Source of the DNA: Glycomyces artemisiae
GTDB taxonomy: Bacteria > Actinomycetota > Actinomycetes > Mycobacteriales > Micromonosporaceae
Assembly: GCF_003002955.1 (NCBI RefSeq)
Contig: NZ_PVTJ01000006.1
Location: forward strand, 124,001-188,000
Reading direction: 5' to 3'
Length of the DNA: 64,000 nucleotides
Positions 1 to 7,493 of the stretch are shown here, one piece after another. The notes under the pieces were generated by a model. The model saw only the letters and a program-made list of their open reading frames with translations. It ran no database searches and had not been told where the DNA came from. The stretch's first letter is position 1. Each line of letters starts with the position of its first letter. The translations under genes and the position numbers were made by a program.

Positions 1-1260
1 GCTCGGCTCCTGGCGGGCGCCGCCGTACACGTTGCCGCGGGCGACCTCCCCCAGGTCCGGGTCGGGCTGGCCGGAGTCGATCCCCAGGTCGACAGGGTCG
101 TCGTCGGCGAGGAAGGACGACTCCCTGCGCCCGCGCGGGGGCTCCTCGGCGGCGAAGCCGAGCTCGTCGTCCTCGTCCTTGCCGTCGCCGTTCGCCTTGC
201 GGTGCTTGCGGATCACCACGATGCCCAGGACCATGACGAGCATGCCGAGGATCGCGATGGCCGCGAGGATCTTCACGATCGTGCCGAAGCCCAGGTCCAG
301 GATCCGGTCGACGAGGCTCTTGCCGTCGTCGCCGGAGGCGGGCGCGGCCTCGTCGTCGCCGCCGGAGGTCTCCTCCTCGGCGACCGGTGCGGCGGGCGCG
401 TACTGGGTGACGGTGCCGAACGAGCCGTCGTTGTCCTCCGAGGCGAGAGTGATGAAGTTGCCGTCGGCGTCGTAGGTGAGGCCCTCGGCCTGGCCGGAGT
501 CGGCGACCGGCGTCGCCACTGGCTCCCCGCCCAGGGCCGCGAGCACGTCGCCGCCCTCGACGGTCCACTCGTAGACGTTGCCCTCGGTGCGCAGCGCGAC
601 CTTCGAGCCGTCGGCGTTCAGGGCGCCGCCGGAGACCGTGCCGCCGTCGGGGAGGGCGACCGTGCCGACCTCGTCGAGCGGGGTGTTCTCCTCCTGGTTG
701 TCGCCGGGAGGCGAGTACAGGGTGGCCTCGCCCGCGTCCGCGGTCACGAACAGCGGCTTCTTGCCCGGCAGGAGCAGGAACGTGCCGACGTCCTGGGGCC
801 CGTCGGGGAAGACGTAGCGCCAGACCGCGCTGTTGGGGAGGTCGTTCAGGTCGAGCTGGTTCAGCGTCAGCCACTCGCGGTTGGCGCCGTCGCCGATGTC
901 GCCGACCCACAGGTACTCGCCGTTCTCGTTGTCGAGGACCAGCGCCTGCGGGTCGCGGGGCTGGTGGTCGATCCACGCCTCGTCCGCGGGGCGCACGTTG
1001 CAGTCCGCGCCGGTCCGGTCCACCGACAGGGTCGCGTCCTGCTCGGTGCCGCCGGACACGATCCACCAGCCGTCGCCGTCAGCGGCGGCGGCGATGCCCG
1101 CGGGGGCCTGAGTGCCGTGGAGATTGCACAGCACCTCGCCGCCGGACTCTTCATCCTGGGCGAAGACGGGGGACGCGGCCGTGGCCAGGACCAGCACTCC
1201 GGCCGTCCCGGCGACGAGCCGCGCAGGCAGGGGCCGACGGCCCACACGGCGCTCTCGCAT
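1..1260 (-). CDS. Secreted membrane-anchored protein, 3' part cut by window edge
   Basis: The frame is open from an ATG at 1258-1260 to the window edge (420 codons), so the C-terminus is missing. The N-terminus has two arginine clusters, a hydrophobic stretch and an Ala-x-Ala-like site near residue 34, reading as a signal peptide. Residues about 40-290 are rich in Gly, Asp and Trp with short repeated strands, compatible with a beta-propeller-like extracellular domain (inference). An acidic linker precedes one transmembrane helix at about 325-347, followed by a basic stop-transfer and a long acidic cytoplasmic tail. It therefore looks like a type I membrane protein. No enzymatic motif was recognised; function unknown. 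It is transcribed away from hflX's 3' end, 71 bp downstream of the hflX stop. Confidence 0.75.
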   Translation of the reverse strand, partial: MRERRVGRRPLPARLVAGTAGVLVLATAASPVFAQDEESGGEVLCNLHGTQAPAGIAAAADGDGWWIVSGGTEQDATLSVDRTGADCNVRPADEAWIDHQPRDPQALVLDNENGEYLWVGDIGDGANREWLTLNQLDLNDLPNSAVWRYVFPDGPQDVGTFLLLPGKKPLFVTADAGEATLYSPPGDNQEENTPLDEVGTVALPDGGTVSGGALNADGSKVALRTEGNVYEWTVEGGDVLAALGGEPVATPVADSGQAEGLTYDADGNFITLASEDNDGSFGTVTQYAPAAPVAEEETSGGDDEAAPASGDDGKSLVDRILDLGFGTIVKILAAIAILGMLVMVLGIVVIRKHRKANGDGKDEDDELGFAAEEPPRGRRESSFLADDDPVDLGIDSGQPDPDLGEVARGNVYGGARQEPS

Positions 1261-1331
1261 CACGCAAGTGTTCCAGAACACGCCATGTCAGCGCGGGGAC
1301 CCCCATGAGACATGTTCAGGACCACTGCGAT

Positions 1332-2744
1332 TCAGTCCTTTTCCAGGACGAACGCTCGCAATTCACCGGCCAGCCGGTCGTCCACACGGGCCGTGATGAC
1401 CGTGCCGTCACCTCGGTGTTCAGTGGTGAGCACCTCGCCGCGCGACCGCAGTCGCGACACGAGATCGCCTCTGACGTAAGGGATGCAGACCGTCAGCTCC
1501 GTGTCCGGCTGCGGCAGCGCCTGCTCGATCGCGTCACGGAGCTTGTCGATCCCCTCACCCGAATGCGCCGACACGAACACCGCGTCGGGCCAGTCCGAGC
1601 GCAGCTGGAGCATCGTGTCCGGGTCGACCAGGTCGAGCTTGTTGACCACGACCAGCTCCGGGATCTCCTCGGCGCCGACCTCGGCGAGCACCTCGCGGAC
1701 CGCCTCGGCCTGGCCGAGCGGGTCCGGGTGCGAGCCGTCGATCACGTGGACCACCAGGTCCGACTCGGCGACCTCTTCGAGGGTCGAGCGGAACGCCTCC
1801 ACGAGCTGGTGCGGCAGGTGCCGCACGAAGCCGACCGTGTCGGTCACCGTGTACTCCCGGCCCTCGGCCGTGCGCGAGCGCCGCGTCGACGTGTCGAGGG
1901 TCGCGAACAGCGCGTCCTGCACGAGGATGCCCGCGCCCGTGAGCGCATTGAGCAGGCTCGACTTCCCGGCGTTCGTGTACCCGGCGATCGCGACACCCGG
2001 CACCCGGTTGCGGGTGCGCGAGTCGCGCTTCGTCTCGCGGGTGACCGTGAGCTTCGCGAGCTCCCGGCGCAGCTTCGCGACCTTCGCGCGGATGCGCCGC
2101 CGGTCGGTCTCCAGCTTCGTCTCACCGGGGCCGCGCAGGCCCACGCCGCCGTTCGAGCCGCCCTGGCGGCTCATCGCGTCGCCCCAGCCGCGCAGGCGCG
2201 GCAGCAGGTACTGGAGCTGCGCCAGCTCGACCTGGGCCTTGCCCTCGGCGCTCTTCGCGTGCTGCGCGAAGATGTCGAGGATCAGCGCCGTGCGGTCGAT
2301 GACCTTCACGTTCACGGCCTTCTCAAGGGCGATCAGCTGGCCCGGCGACAGCTCGCCGTCGGCGATCACGGTGTCGGCGCCCAGCGCCTCCACCGCGTCC
2401 TTCAGCTCCTTGACCTTGCCGGAGCCGATGAACGTGCCCGCGTCGGGCTTGGAGCGGCGCTGGATCAGGCCGTCGACGACCTCGGAGCCCGCGGTCTCCG
2501 CGAGCTGCGCGAGCTCGTCGAGGGAGTTCTCGGCGTCCTCGATGGTGCCCTCGGTCCAGACGCCGACCAGGACGACGCGCTCCAGGCGCAGCCGCCGGTA
2601 CTCGGCGTCGGTGACGTCTTCGAGCTCCGTGGAGGCGACACCGGCGACGCGCCGCAGCGCCTGGCGCGCCTCCAGGTCCAGTTCGCCCGTCGAGGGGGCG
2701 TCGGAGGAGAAGTCTTCTCGGGTGTTCTCAAAAGGTTCGTGCAT
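1332..2744 (-). CDS. hflX: GTPase HflX
   Basis: Ribosome-associated GTPase that splits stalled or heat-damaged 70S ribosomes. The 470-residue product has the HflX N-terminal domain, a glycine-rich linker (about 192-212), the P-loop GYTNAGKS at 255-262, the G3 motif DTVG at 302-305 and a later NKLD motif. The C-terminal domain ends at a hydrophobic ELRAFVLEKD. I start at the ATG at 2742-2744 (MHEPFE); an in-frame extension upstream to 2894 has unrelated, low-quality sequence. No strong Shine-Dalgarno is visible at this ATG, so a GTG a few codons upstream is possible. It is divergent from the malic enzyme gene across about 196 bp. Confidence 0.95.
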   Translation of the reverse strand: MHEPFENTREDFSSDAPSTGELDLEARQALRRVAGVASTELEDVTDAEYRRLRLERVVLVGVWTEGTIEDAENSLDELAQLAETAGSEVVDGLIQRRSKPDAGTFIGSGKVKELKDAVEALGADTVIADGELSPGQLIALEKAVNVKVIDRTALILDIFAQHAKSAEGKAQVELAQLQYLLPRLRGWGDAMSRQGGSNGGVGLRGPGETKLETDRRRIRAKVAKLRRELAKLTVTRETKRDSRTRNRVPGVAIAGYTNAGKSSLLNALTGAGILVQDALFATLDTSTRRSRTAEGREYTVTDTVGFVRHLPHQLVEAFRSTLEEVAESDLVVHVIDGSHPDPLGQAEAVREVLAEVGAEEIPELVVVNKLDLVDPDTMLQLRSDWPDAVFVSAHSGEGIDKLRDAIEQALPQPDTELTVCIPYVRGDLVSRLRSRGEVLTTEHRGDGTVITARVDDRLAGELRAFVLEKD

Positions 2745-2940
2745 CACCACAAGCTTGACACGCGCCGCCCCCGGAGGCGAGCCGATATCGCGCACAGCGA
2801 ACGGCGTCGATCCCTGCCGCTCCGGGGCGCTGTGGCGGGGCCCGGCCCAGCGCAGGGCCCAGGCGGCGGCGTCCCGAACAGTGGCATCATTCAAGCATCC
2901 GGCAACTGGTCCACAACGAAGTGCACATCAAAGGAGCGGC

Positions 2941-4329
2941 ATGAGCACTGCCCGTCTTCCCAGCGCAGGGTTCTCGATCACCGTCCGGCTGGCCCTCTCG
3001 GCCGACCCGGGCGCCGCGGGACGCCTCGCCACCGTCGTAGGCCAGGCCGGGGCCATCGTCACCGCACTCGACGTCGTCGGCTCCGACAACAAGCGGATGA
3101 CCGTCGACCTCACCTGCGACACCTCCGACGCCTCGCACGCCGAGCAGGTCACGCACATCCTCGAATCCATGCCGGACTTCGACGTCAAGAAGGTCTCCGA
3201 CCGGACCTTCCTCATGCACCTCGGCGGCAAGATCGAGGTCGCCCCCAAGGTGCCCCTGCGCAACCGCGACGACCTGTCCATGGCGTACACCCCCGGCGTC
3301 GCCCGCGTCTGCATGGCCATCGCCGAGAACCCCGACGACGCCCGCCGCCTCACCATCAAGCGCAACACCGTCGCCGTCGTCACCGACGGCTCCGCCGTCC
3401 TCGGCCTCGGCAACATCGGCCCTGCCGCCGCGATGCCCGTCATGGAGGGCAAGGCGGCCCTGTTCAAGAAGTTCGGCGACGTCGACGCCTGGCCGGTGTG
3501 CCTCGACACCCAGGACACCGACGAGATCGTCAACATCGTCGCCGCCCTCGCCCCCACCTACGGCGGCATCAACCTGGAGGACATCGCCGCCCCCCGCTGC
3601 TTCGAGATCGAGGCCCGCCTGCGCGAGCGCCTCGACATCCCCGTCTTCCACGACGACCAGCACGGCACCGCGATCGTCGTCCTCGCCGCCCTCACCAACG
3701 CCCTCCGCGTCGTCGGCAAGGAGTTCAAGGACGTGCGCGCCACCGTCGTCGGCTGCGGCGCCGCCGGGACCGCGATCATGCGGCTGCTGGAGAAGGCCGG
3801 CATCGGCGACATCATCCCCGTCGACCGCGACGGCGCCCTGCACTCCGGCATGGAGTGCGAGAACGAGACGTGGAAGTGGCTCGGCGAGCACTTCAACAAG
3901 GGCGACTACTCCGGGGACCTCTCCGGCGCGGTCGAGGGCTCCGACATCTTCATCGGCGTGAGCGCCCCGAACATCCTCAAGGGCTCCGACGTCGCGAAGA
4001 TGGCGAAGGACCCGATCGTGTTCGCGCTCGCGAACCCGGACCCGGAGATCTCCCCCACCGAGGCGGCCCGGTACGCGGCGATCGTGGCGACCGGCCGGTC
4101 GGACCAGCCGAACCAGATCAACAACGTGCTCGCCTTCCCCGGCGTGTTCCGCGGGCTCCTCGACGCGCAGGCCCGCGACTGGAACGACGACGCCGCGCTC
4201 GCGGCGGCCACGGCCATCGCCGACTGCGTCGGCGAGGACAAGGTCAACGCGACCTACATCGTCCCGAGCGTCTTCGACCCGAACGTGGCCCCGGCGGTCG
4301 CGGCGGCGGTCAAGCGCGTGATGCGGTAG
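2941..4329 (+). CDS. NAD(P)-dependent malic enzyme with N-terminal ACT domain
   Basis: Oxidatively decarboxylates malate to pyruvate, linking the TCA cycle to pyruvate/NAD(P)H supply in the cytosol. The 462-residue protein starts at an ATG with a good AAAGGAG ribosome site at 2929-2935. Residues about 10-85 form an ACT-like ligand-binding domain, then come the malic enzyme core motifs YTPGV (116-120), FHDDQHGTA (236-244, metal/substrate region) and the Rossmann GCGAAG (271-276), and finally a NPDPE motif. ACT-malic enzyme fusions are known in actinobacteria and suggest allosteric control by a small metabolite. The gene stands alone and shares a bidirectional terminator with dapF. Confidence 0.93.
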   Translation: MSTARLPSAGFSITVRLALSADPGAAGRLATVVGQAGAIVTALDVVGSDNKRMTVDLTCDTSDASHAEQVTHILESMPDFDVKKVSDRTFLMHLGGKIEVAPKVPLRNRDDLSMAYTPGVARVCMAIAENPDDARRLTIKRNTVAVVTDGSAVLGLGNIGPAAAMPVMEGKAALFKKFGDVDAWPVCLDTQDTDEIVNIVAALAPTYGGINLEDIAAPRCFEIEARLRERLDIPVFHDDQHGTAIVVLAALTNALRVVGKEFKDVRATVVGCGAAGTAIMRLLEKAGIGDIIPVDRDGALHSGMECENETWKWLGEHFNKGDYSGDLSGAVEGSDIFIGVSAPNILKGSDVAKMAKDPIVFALANPDPEISPTEAARYAAIVATGRSDQPNQINNVLAFPGVFRGLLDAQARDWNDDAALAAATAIADCVGEDKVNATYIVPSVFDPNVAPAVAAAVKRVMR

Positions 4330-4337
4330 CAGCACCA

Positions 4338-4372
4338 AGAAGCCCTGGGATCCTTCGGCTCCCAGGGCTTCT
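4338..4372. terminator. Bidirectional hairpin terminator between malic enzyme and dapF
   Basis: Perfect 13-bp inverted repeat (AGAAGCCCTGGGA / TCCCAGGGCTTCT) at 4338-4350 and 4360-4372 with a 9-nt loop. It lies between two convergent genes, so it probably serves both. Confidence 0.85.
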
Positions 4373-4378
4373 GTCGTT

Positions 4379-5170
4379 CTAGAGGCGGAAGGCGCCCTCG
4401 GCCACGATCACGGCCGGGCCCGTCATGAACAGGGTGTCCGCGGTAACCTCGATCGTGAGGGTCCCGCCGGGGACGTCCACTCTGCACACGCCCGTGTCGA
4501 GCCCGGCGCGGCGCAGGGCGACCGCGCCGACCGCGCACGCGCCCGTGCCGCACGAGGCGGTCTCGCCGACGCCGCGCTCGTGGACGCGCATGCGCACGTG
4601 CGGGGCGGTGCCGGTCACGAACTCGACGTTCACGCCGTCGGGGAACAGCGCCGCGTCGTAGCGCGGCTGGTGGAACAGCTCCAGGGCCTCCAGCTCGGCC
4701 TCGTCCCCGAGGTGGCACACCAGGTGCGGGTTCCCCATCGAGACGGCCTGGCCGGGCCACGTGAAGCCCTCCACCGACGCCTGCGAGACCGCGCCGAACT
4801 CGGCCGCGCCCATGTCGACGCGCAGCTCATCCCCCGCCACCGTCACGGTCTTGATCCCGGCGCGGGTCGCCACGGCGACCTCCGGGCCCTCCGCGAGGCC
4901 CTTGTCGAGGAGGTAGCGCACGAAGACGCGCACGCCGTTGCCGCACATCTCCGCGATCGAGCCGTCGGCGTTCCGGTAGTCCATGAACCACTCGGCGGCC
5001 GGGTCCTCGGAGGGGACCACGCGCAGCAGGCCGTCGCCGCCGATGCCGAAGCGGCGGTCGCACATCAGCGCGACCTGGGCGTCCTTCAGCGGCAAGGCGT
5101 CCTCGGGGTCGGGCACGATCACGAAGTCGTTGCCGGTGCCGTGCCCTTTGGCGAACTCGATGGTGGTCAC
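4379..5170 (-). CDS. dapF: Diaminopimelate epimerase
   Basis: Converts LL- to meso-diaminopimelate, the last step before lysine and the peptidoglycan cross-linking residue. The 263-residue protein carries both catalytic cysteines: Cys76 in MCGNGVR and Cys207 in ETASCGTGACAV. It also has the family N-terminal KGHGTGNDF motif. The start is the GTG at 5168-5170; longer in-frame versions add residues that do not resemble the family. It is divergent from the CobT-like gene with only 41 bp between starts. A CACAAT hexamer six bases before the GTG could make a leaderless transcript. Confidence 0.95.
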   Translation of the reverse strand: MTTIEFAKGHGTGNDFVIVPDPEDALPLKDAQVALMCDRRFGIGGDGLLRVVPSEDPAAEWFMDYRNADGSIAEMCGNGVRVFVRYLLDKGLAEGPEVAVATRAGIKTVTVAGDELRVDMGAAEFGAVSQASVEGFTWPGQAVSMGNPHLVCHLGDEAELEALELFHQPRYDAALFPDGVNVEFVTGTAPHVRMRVHERGVGETASCGTGACAVGAVALRRAGLDTGVCRVDVPGGTLTIEVTADTLFMTGPAVIVAEGAFRL

Positions 5171-5199
5171 TTGGCAATTGTGCCCCACCGCCCCCGCGC

Positions 5200-5205
5200 T
5201 AGCCT
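5200..5205 (+). promoter_or_regulatory. Candidate -10 element for leaderless transcript of the CobT-like gene
   Basis: TAGCCT (TANNNT type) ends six bases before the GTG at 5212. This is the spacing expected if transcription starts at the initiation codon, as is common in actinobacteria. No clear ribosome binding site precedes the GTG. No good -35 is visible. Confidence 0.45.
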
Positions 5206-5211
5206 TGTGCC

Positions 5212-6312
5212 GTGACACAGACGACCGACGCCGGGCCCCTCGCCGAGCTGAAAGCGAAGTTCCCCAACGGGGTGTGGACGACCCGCGCGAACGCGCGGCT
5301 CCAGGACGCGCTCATCGAAGGGTCGGGCCTCGGCCGCCTCCAGGCCGCGGTCGGCTGGGCCGCCCGCATGCAGGCCACCGACGCCCCCGAGCCGTTCACG
5401 GCACCGCGGATGCTCCTGTTCGCGGGCGAGTACCCCGAGAACTGGGACGCCGGGGACTACGCGCCCGTCGACGAGCAGGCCGCGGCCCTCGAACGCGGCG
5501 AGGGCCCCCTCGCCGAGCAGGCCGCCCGCTCCGGGCTGCCGCTCACGGTGGTCCGCACCGGCGCCAGCGAGGGCCGCGAGGGCCCGCTCCTCGACGACAC
5601 CGAGCTGGACGAGGCGCTGCGCCTGGGCCGCGAGACCGCCGACCGCGCGATCGACGAGGGCGCCGACGTGCTCCTCATCTCCGGGCTCGGCGCGGGCGCG
5701 GTGACCGCGTCCGTCGCGGTCTGCTCGTTCATCGCGAAGGACGAGATCACCAACTTCCAGCCGCAGCTCCACGCCCCCGGCGGCTCGGTCTTCGACGCCG
5801 CATGGATGGGCCGCGTCTCGGCCCTGCGCGACCACCTCGCGTTCAACCGCGGCTTCAAGCGCAGCCCGCAGGAGCTCATCGCGCGCCTCGGCGGCGCCCA
5901 GCTCGGCGCGATGGCCGCCGCGATCTTCACCGCGGCCACCCGTTCGACGGCGATGCTCGTCGACGGCCCGGCCGCGGTCGCCGCGGTCATGCTCGCCCGC
6001 GACTTCGGCCTGGCGGCCCCCAAGTGGTGCTACGCCCCGAACCGCTCCGCGCACCCGGTCGTCGTCAAGCTCGCCAAGCAGGCCGGCCTCGCCGACGACC
6101 TCGCGCTGGACCTCGACCTGCCCGACGGCACCGCGCTCCCGCTCGGCTGGGACCTGGTCCAGACGAGCCTGCGGATCTCCCGGTCGCTCCCCATGCCCGT
6201 CAAGGAGGAGCCGGAGCCCGAGCCGAACGAGCCGGTCGTCGGCGGCATCGGCCCGGTCCCGACGCCGGAGGCGAGCGAAGCGGCCCTTGAGGAAGGCGCC
6301 GAGAACTCCTAA
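5212..6312 (+). CDS. Divergent CobT-like phosphoribosyltransferase-fold protein
   Basis: A 366-residue protein related to nicotinate-nucleotide:dimethylbenzimidazole phosphoribosyltransferase (CobT), which makes alpha-ribazole phosphate for the lower ligand of cobalamin. Similarity is seen in the N-terminal SGLGRLQ stretch, in LLISGLGAGAVTA, and in LGGAQLGAMAAAI followed by the VDG motif. Several family landmarks as I recall them are changed: the usual PPGSLGRLE is EGSGLGRLQ, GxGIGNTT is GLGAGAVT, and the loop that normally carries the catalytic glutamate (SAEPGH-like) reads SAHPVV. Residues from about 325 form a Pro/Glu-rich tail. No other cobalamin genes are nearby. Either a divergent CobT or a paralogue with another substrate. 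Confidence 0.7.
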   Translation: MTQTTDAGPLAELKAKFPNGVWTTRANARLQDALIEGSGLGRLQAAVGWAARMQATDAPEPFTAPRMLLFAGEYPENWDAGDYAPVDEQAAALERGEGPLAEQAARSGLPLTVVRTGASEGREGPLLDDTELDEALRLGRETADRAIDEGADVLLISGLGAGAVTASVAVCSFIAKDEITNFQPQLHAPGGSVFDAAWMGRVSALRDHLAFNRGFKRSPQELIARLGGAQLGAMAAAIFTAATRSTAMLVDGPAAVAAVMLARDFGLAAPKWCYAPNRSAHPVVVKLAKQAGLADDLALDLDLPDGTALPLGWDLVQTSLRISRSLPMPVKEEPEPEPNEPVVGGIGPVPTPEASEAALEEGAENS

Positions 6313-6323
6313 GAGACGCATGC

Positions 6324-6359
6324 GAAACGGCCCCGCCCGGGACTGGGCGGGGCCGTTTC
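6324..6359. terminator. Bidirectional GC hairpin terminator
   Basis: Perfect 15-bp inverted repeat (GAAACGGCCCCGCCC and complement) at 6324-6338 and 6345-6359 with a 6-nt loop. It separates the convergent CobT-like and BASS transporter genes. Confidence 0.85.
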
Positions 6360-6366
6360 CTTGCGC

Positions 6367-7323
6367 TCAGGACGCGGCGTCCTCGGGCACCGGCTCCGCA
6401 TCGCGGGCCGGGCGGCGGGACCAGTACCCGGCCAGGAGCGAGCCGGAGATGTTGTGCCACACCGAGAACACCGCCGCGGGCAGGGCCGCCACGGGGTTGA
6501 AGTGCGCGGTCGCCAGCGCCGCGGCGAGCCCGGAGTTCTGCATGCCGACCTCGATGGAGACGGCGCGGCGGCCGGTGACCGGCAGGCGGCCGAGCTTCGC
6601 GAGGGCGTAGCCGAGACCGAGGCCGAACCCGTTGTGGAGGACGACGGCGAGCAGCACGAGCGCGCCGACTTCGAGGAGGGCGTCGGCGCTGCCCGCCACG
6701 ACGGCCATCACGACGAGGGTGATGCCGACGACCGACACGAGCGGCAGGGCGTCGATGACCTTCTCGACGAAGCGGGTCGCGAAGCGGCGCAGGAGGAGTC
6801 CGACCACGACCGGGACGAGCACGATCTGGAGGATCGAGACGAGGAGGGCCCCGGCGTCGACGGGCAGGAACTCCCCGGCGAGCCACAGGACCAGGACCGG
6901 GGTGAGGAGCGGCGCGAGGAGGGTGGAGACGGAGGTCATCGCCACCGACAGCGCAGTATCCCCTTTGGACAGGTAGACCATGACGTTGGAGGCGGTGCCG
7001 CCGGGCGCGGCACCGACGAGGATCATGCCGACGGCGAGCATCGGCTCCATGTCGAAGGCGCGGGCGAGGCCGTAGCCGACCAGGGGCATGACGAGGTACT
7101 GGGCGATGACGCCGAGGATCACGGGCCAGGGGCGGCGGCCGATGATCGTGAAGTCGGCGGGGCGGAGGGTCATCCCCATGCCCAGCATGATGATCATGAG
7201 CAGGTAGGTGACGATGCCGCCGAGCGGCGCGAAGGTGCTCGGCGTCGCGAAGGCGAGCGCGGCGGCGGCGAGGACGATGGCGGGCAGCCAGGTGCCGGTG
7301 AAGGCGCTGATGCGTTGGATCAT
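6367..7323 (-). CDS. Bile acid:sodium symporter (BASS) family transporter
   Basis: Polytopic membrane protein of 318 residues with nine to ten predicted hydrophobic helices. It has family motifs near GMGMTLRPADF, the conserved GAAPGGTASNVMVYLSKGD (sodium/substrate crossover region) and EVGMQNSGLAAALA. BASS proteins move organic anions with sodium; the substrate cannot be told here. Start at the ATG at 7321-7323 (MIQRIS); longer in-frame sequence upstream is Arg/Pro-rich and not membrane-like. It is codirectional with the upstream beta-mannosidase gene, but a hairpin separates them, so probably transcribed alone. Confidence 0.9.
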   Translation of the reverse strand: MIQRISAFTGTWLPAIVLAAAALAFATPSTFAPLGGIVTYLLMIIMLGMGMTLRPADFTIIGRRPWPVILGVIAQYLVMPLVGYGLARAFDMEPMLAVGMILVGAAPGGTASNVMVYLSKGDTALSVAMTSVSTLLAPLLTPVLVLWLAGEFLPVDAGALLVSILQIVLVPVVVGLLLRRFATRFVEKVIDALPLVSVVGITLVVMAVVAGSADALLEVGALVLLAVVLHNGFGLGLGYALAKLGRLPVTGRRAVSIEVGMQNSGLAAALATAHFNPVAALPAAVFSVWHNISGSLLAGYWSRRPARDAEPVPEDAAS

Positions 7324-7456
7324 CGGGGACCGTTTCTGTTGTGCGGGGCGGCGCACGGTCCTCCGGTGGGGCGGGAGGGGCGGTCGGGCCGGGCCGGTCG
7401 CAGACACTCTACTCGAATGCCGCGTATCGGCCCGTTTTCGATCTCAGCATGCGGAT

Positions 7457-7482
7457 GCGCGGGCGGCCAGGGCCGCCCGCGC
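7457..7482 (-). terminator. Hairpin terminator of the beta-mannosidase gene
   Basis: Perfect 12-bp inverted repeat GCGCGGGCGGCC / GGCCGCCCGCGC separated by two bases, 11 bases past the stop of the mannosidase gene. Confidence 0.7.
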
Positions 7483-7493
7483 AGCAGAAACGG

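Noticed and set aside
2887-4338. A minus-strand frame of 483 codons opposite the malic enzyme
   Set aside because: Antisense of a well-conserved gene; composition (Val/Asp/Gly) is that of a reverse-complement frame.
1305-4382. A plus-strand frame open for about 1000 codons across hflX and the malic enzyme gene
   Set aside because: Its first two thirds are antisense to hflX and the rest is out of frame with the malic enzyme; the translation is Arg/His/Asp-rich noise typical of high-GC shadow frames.
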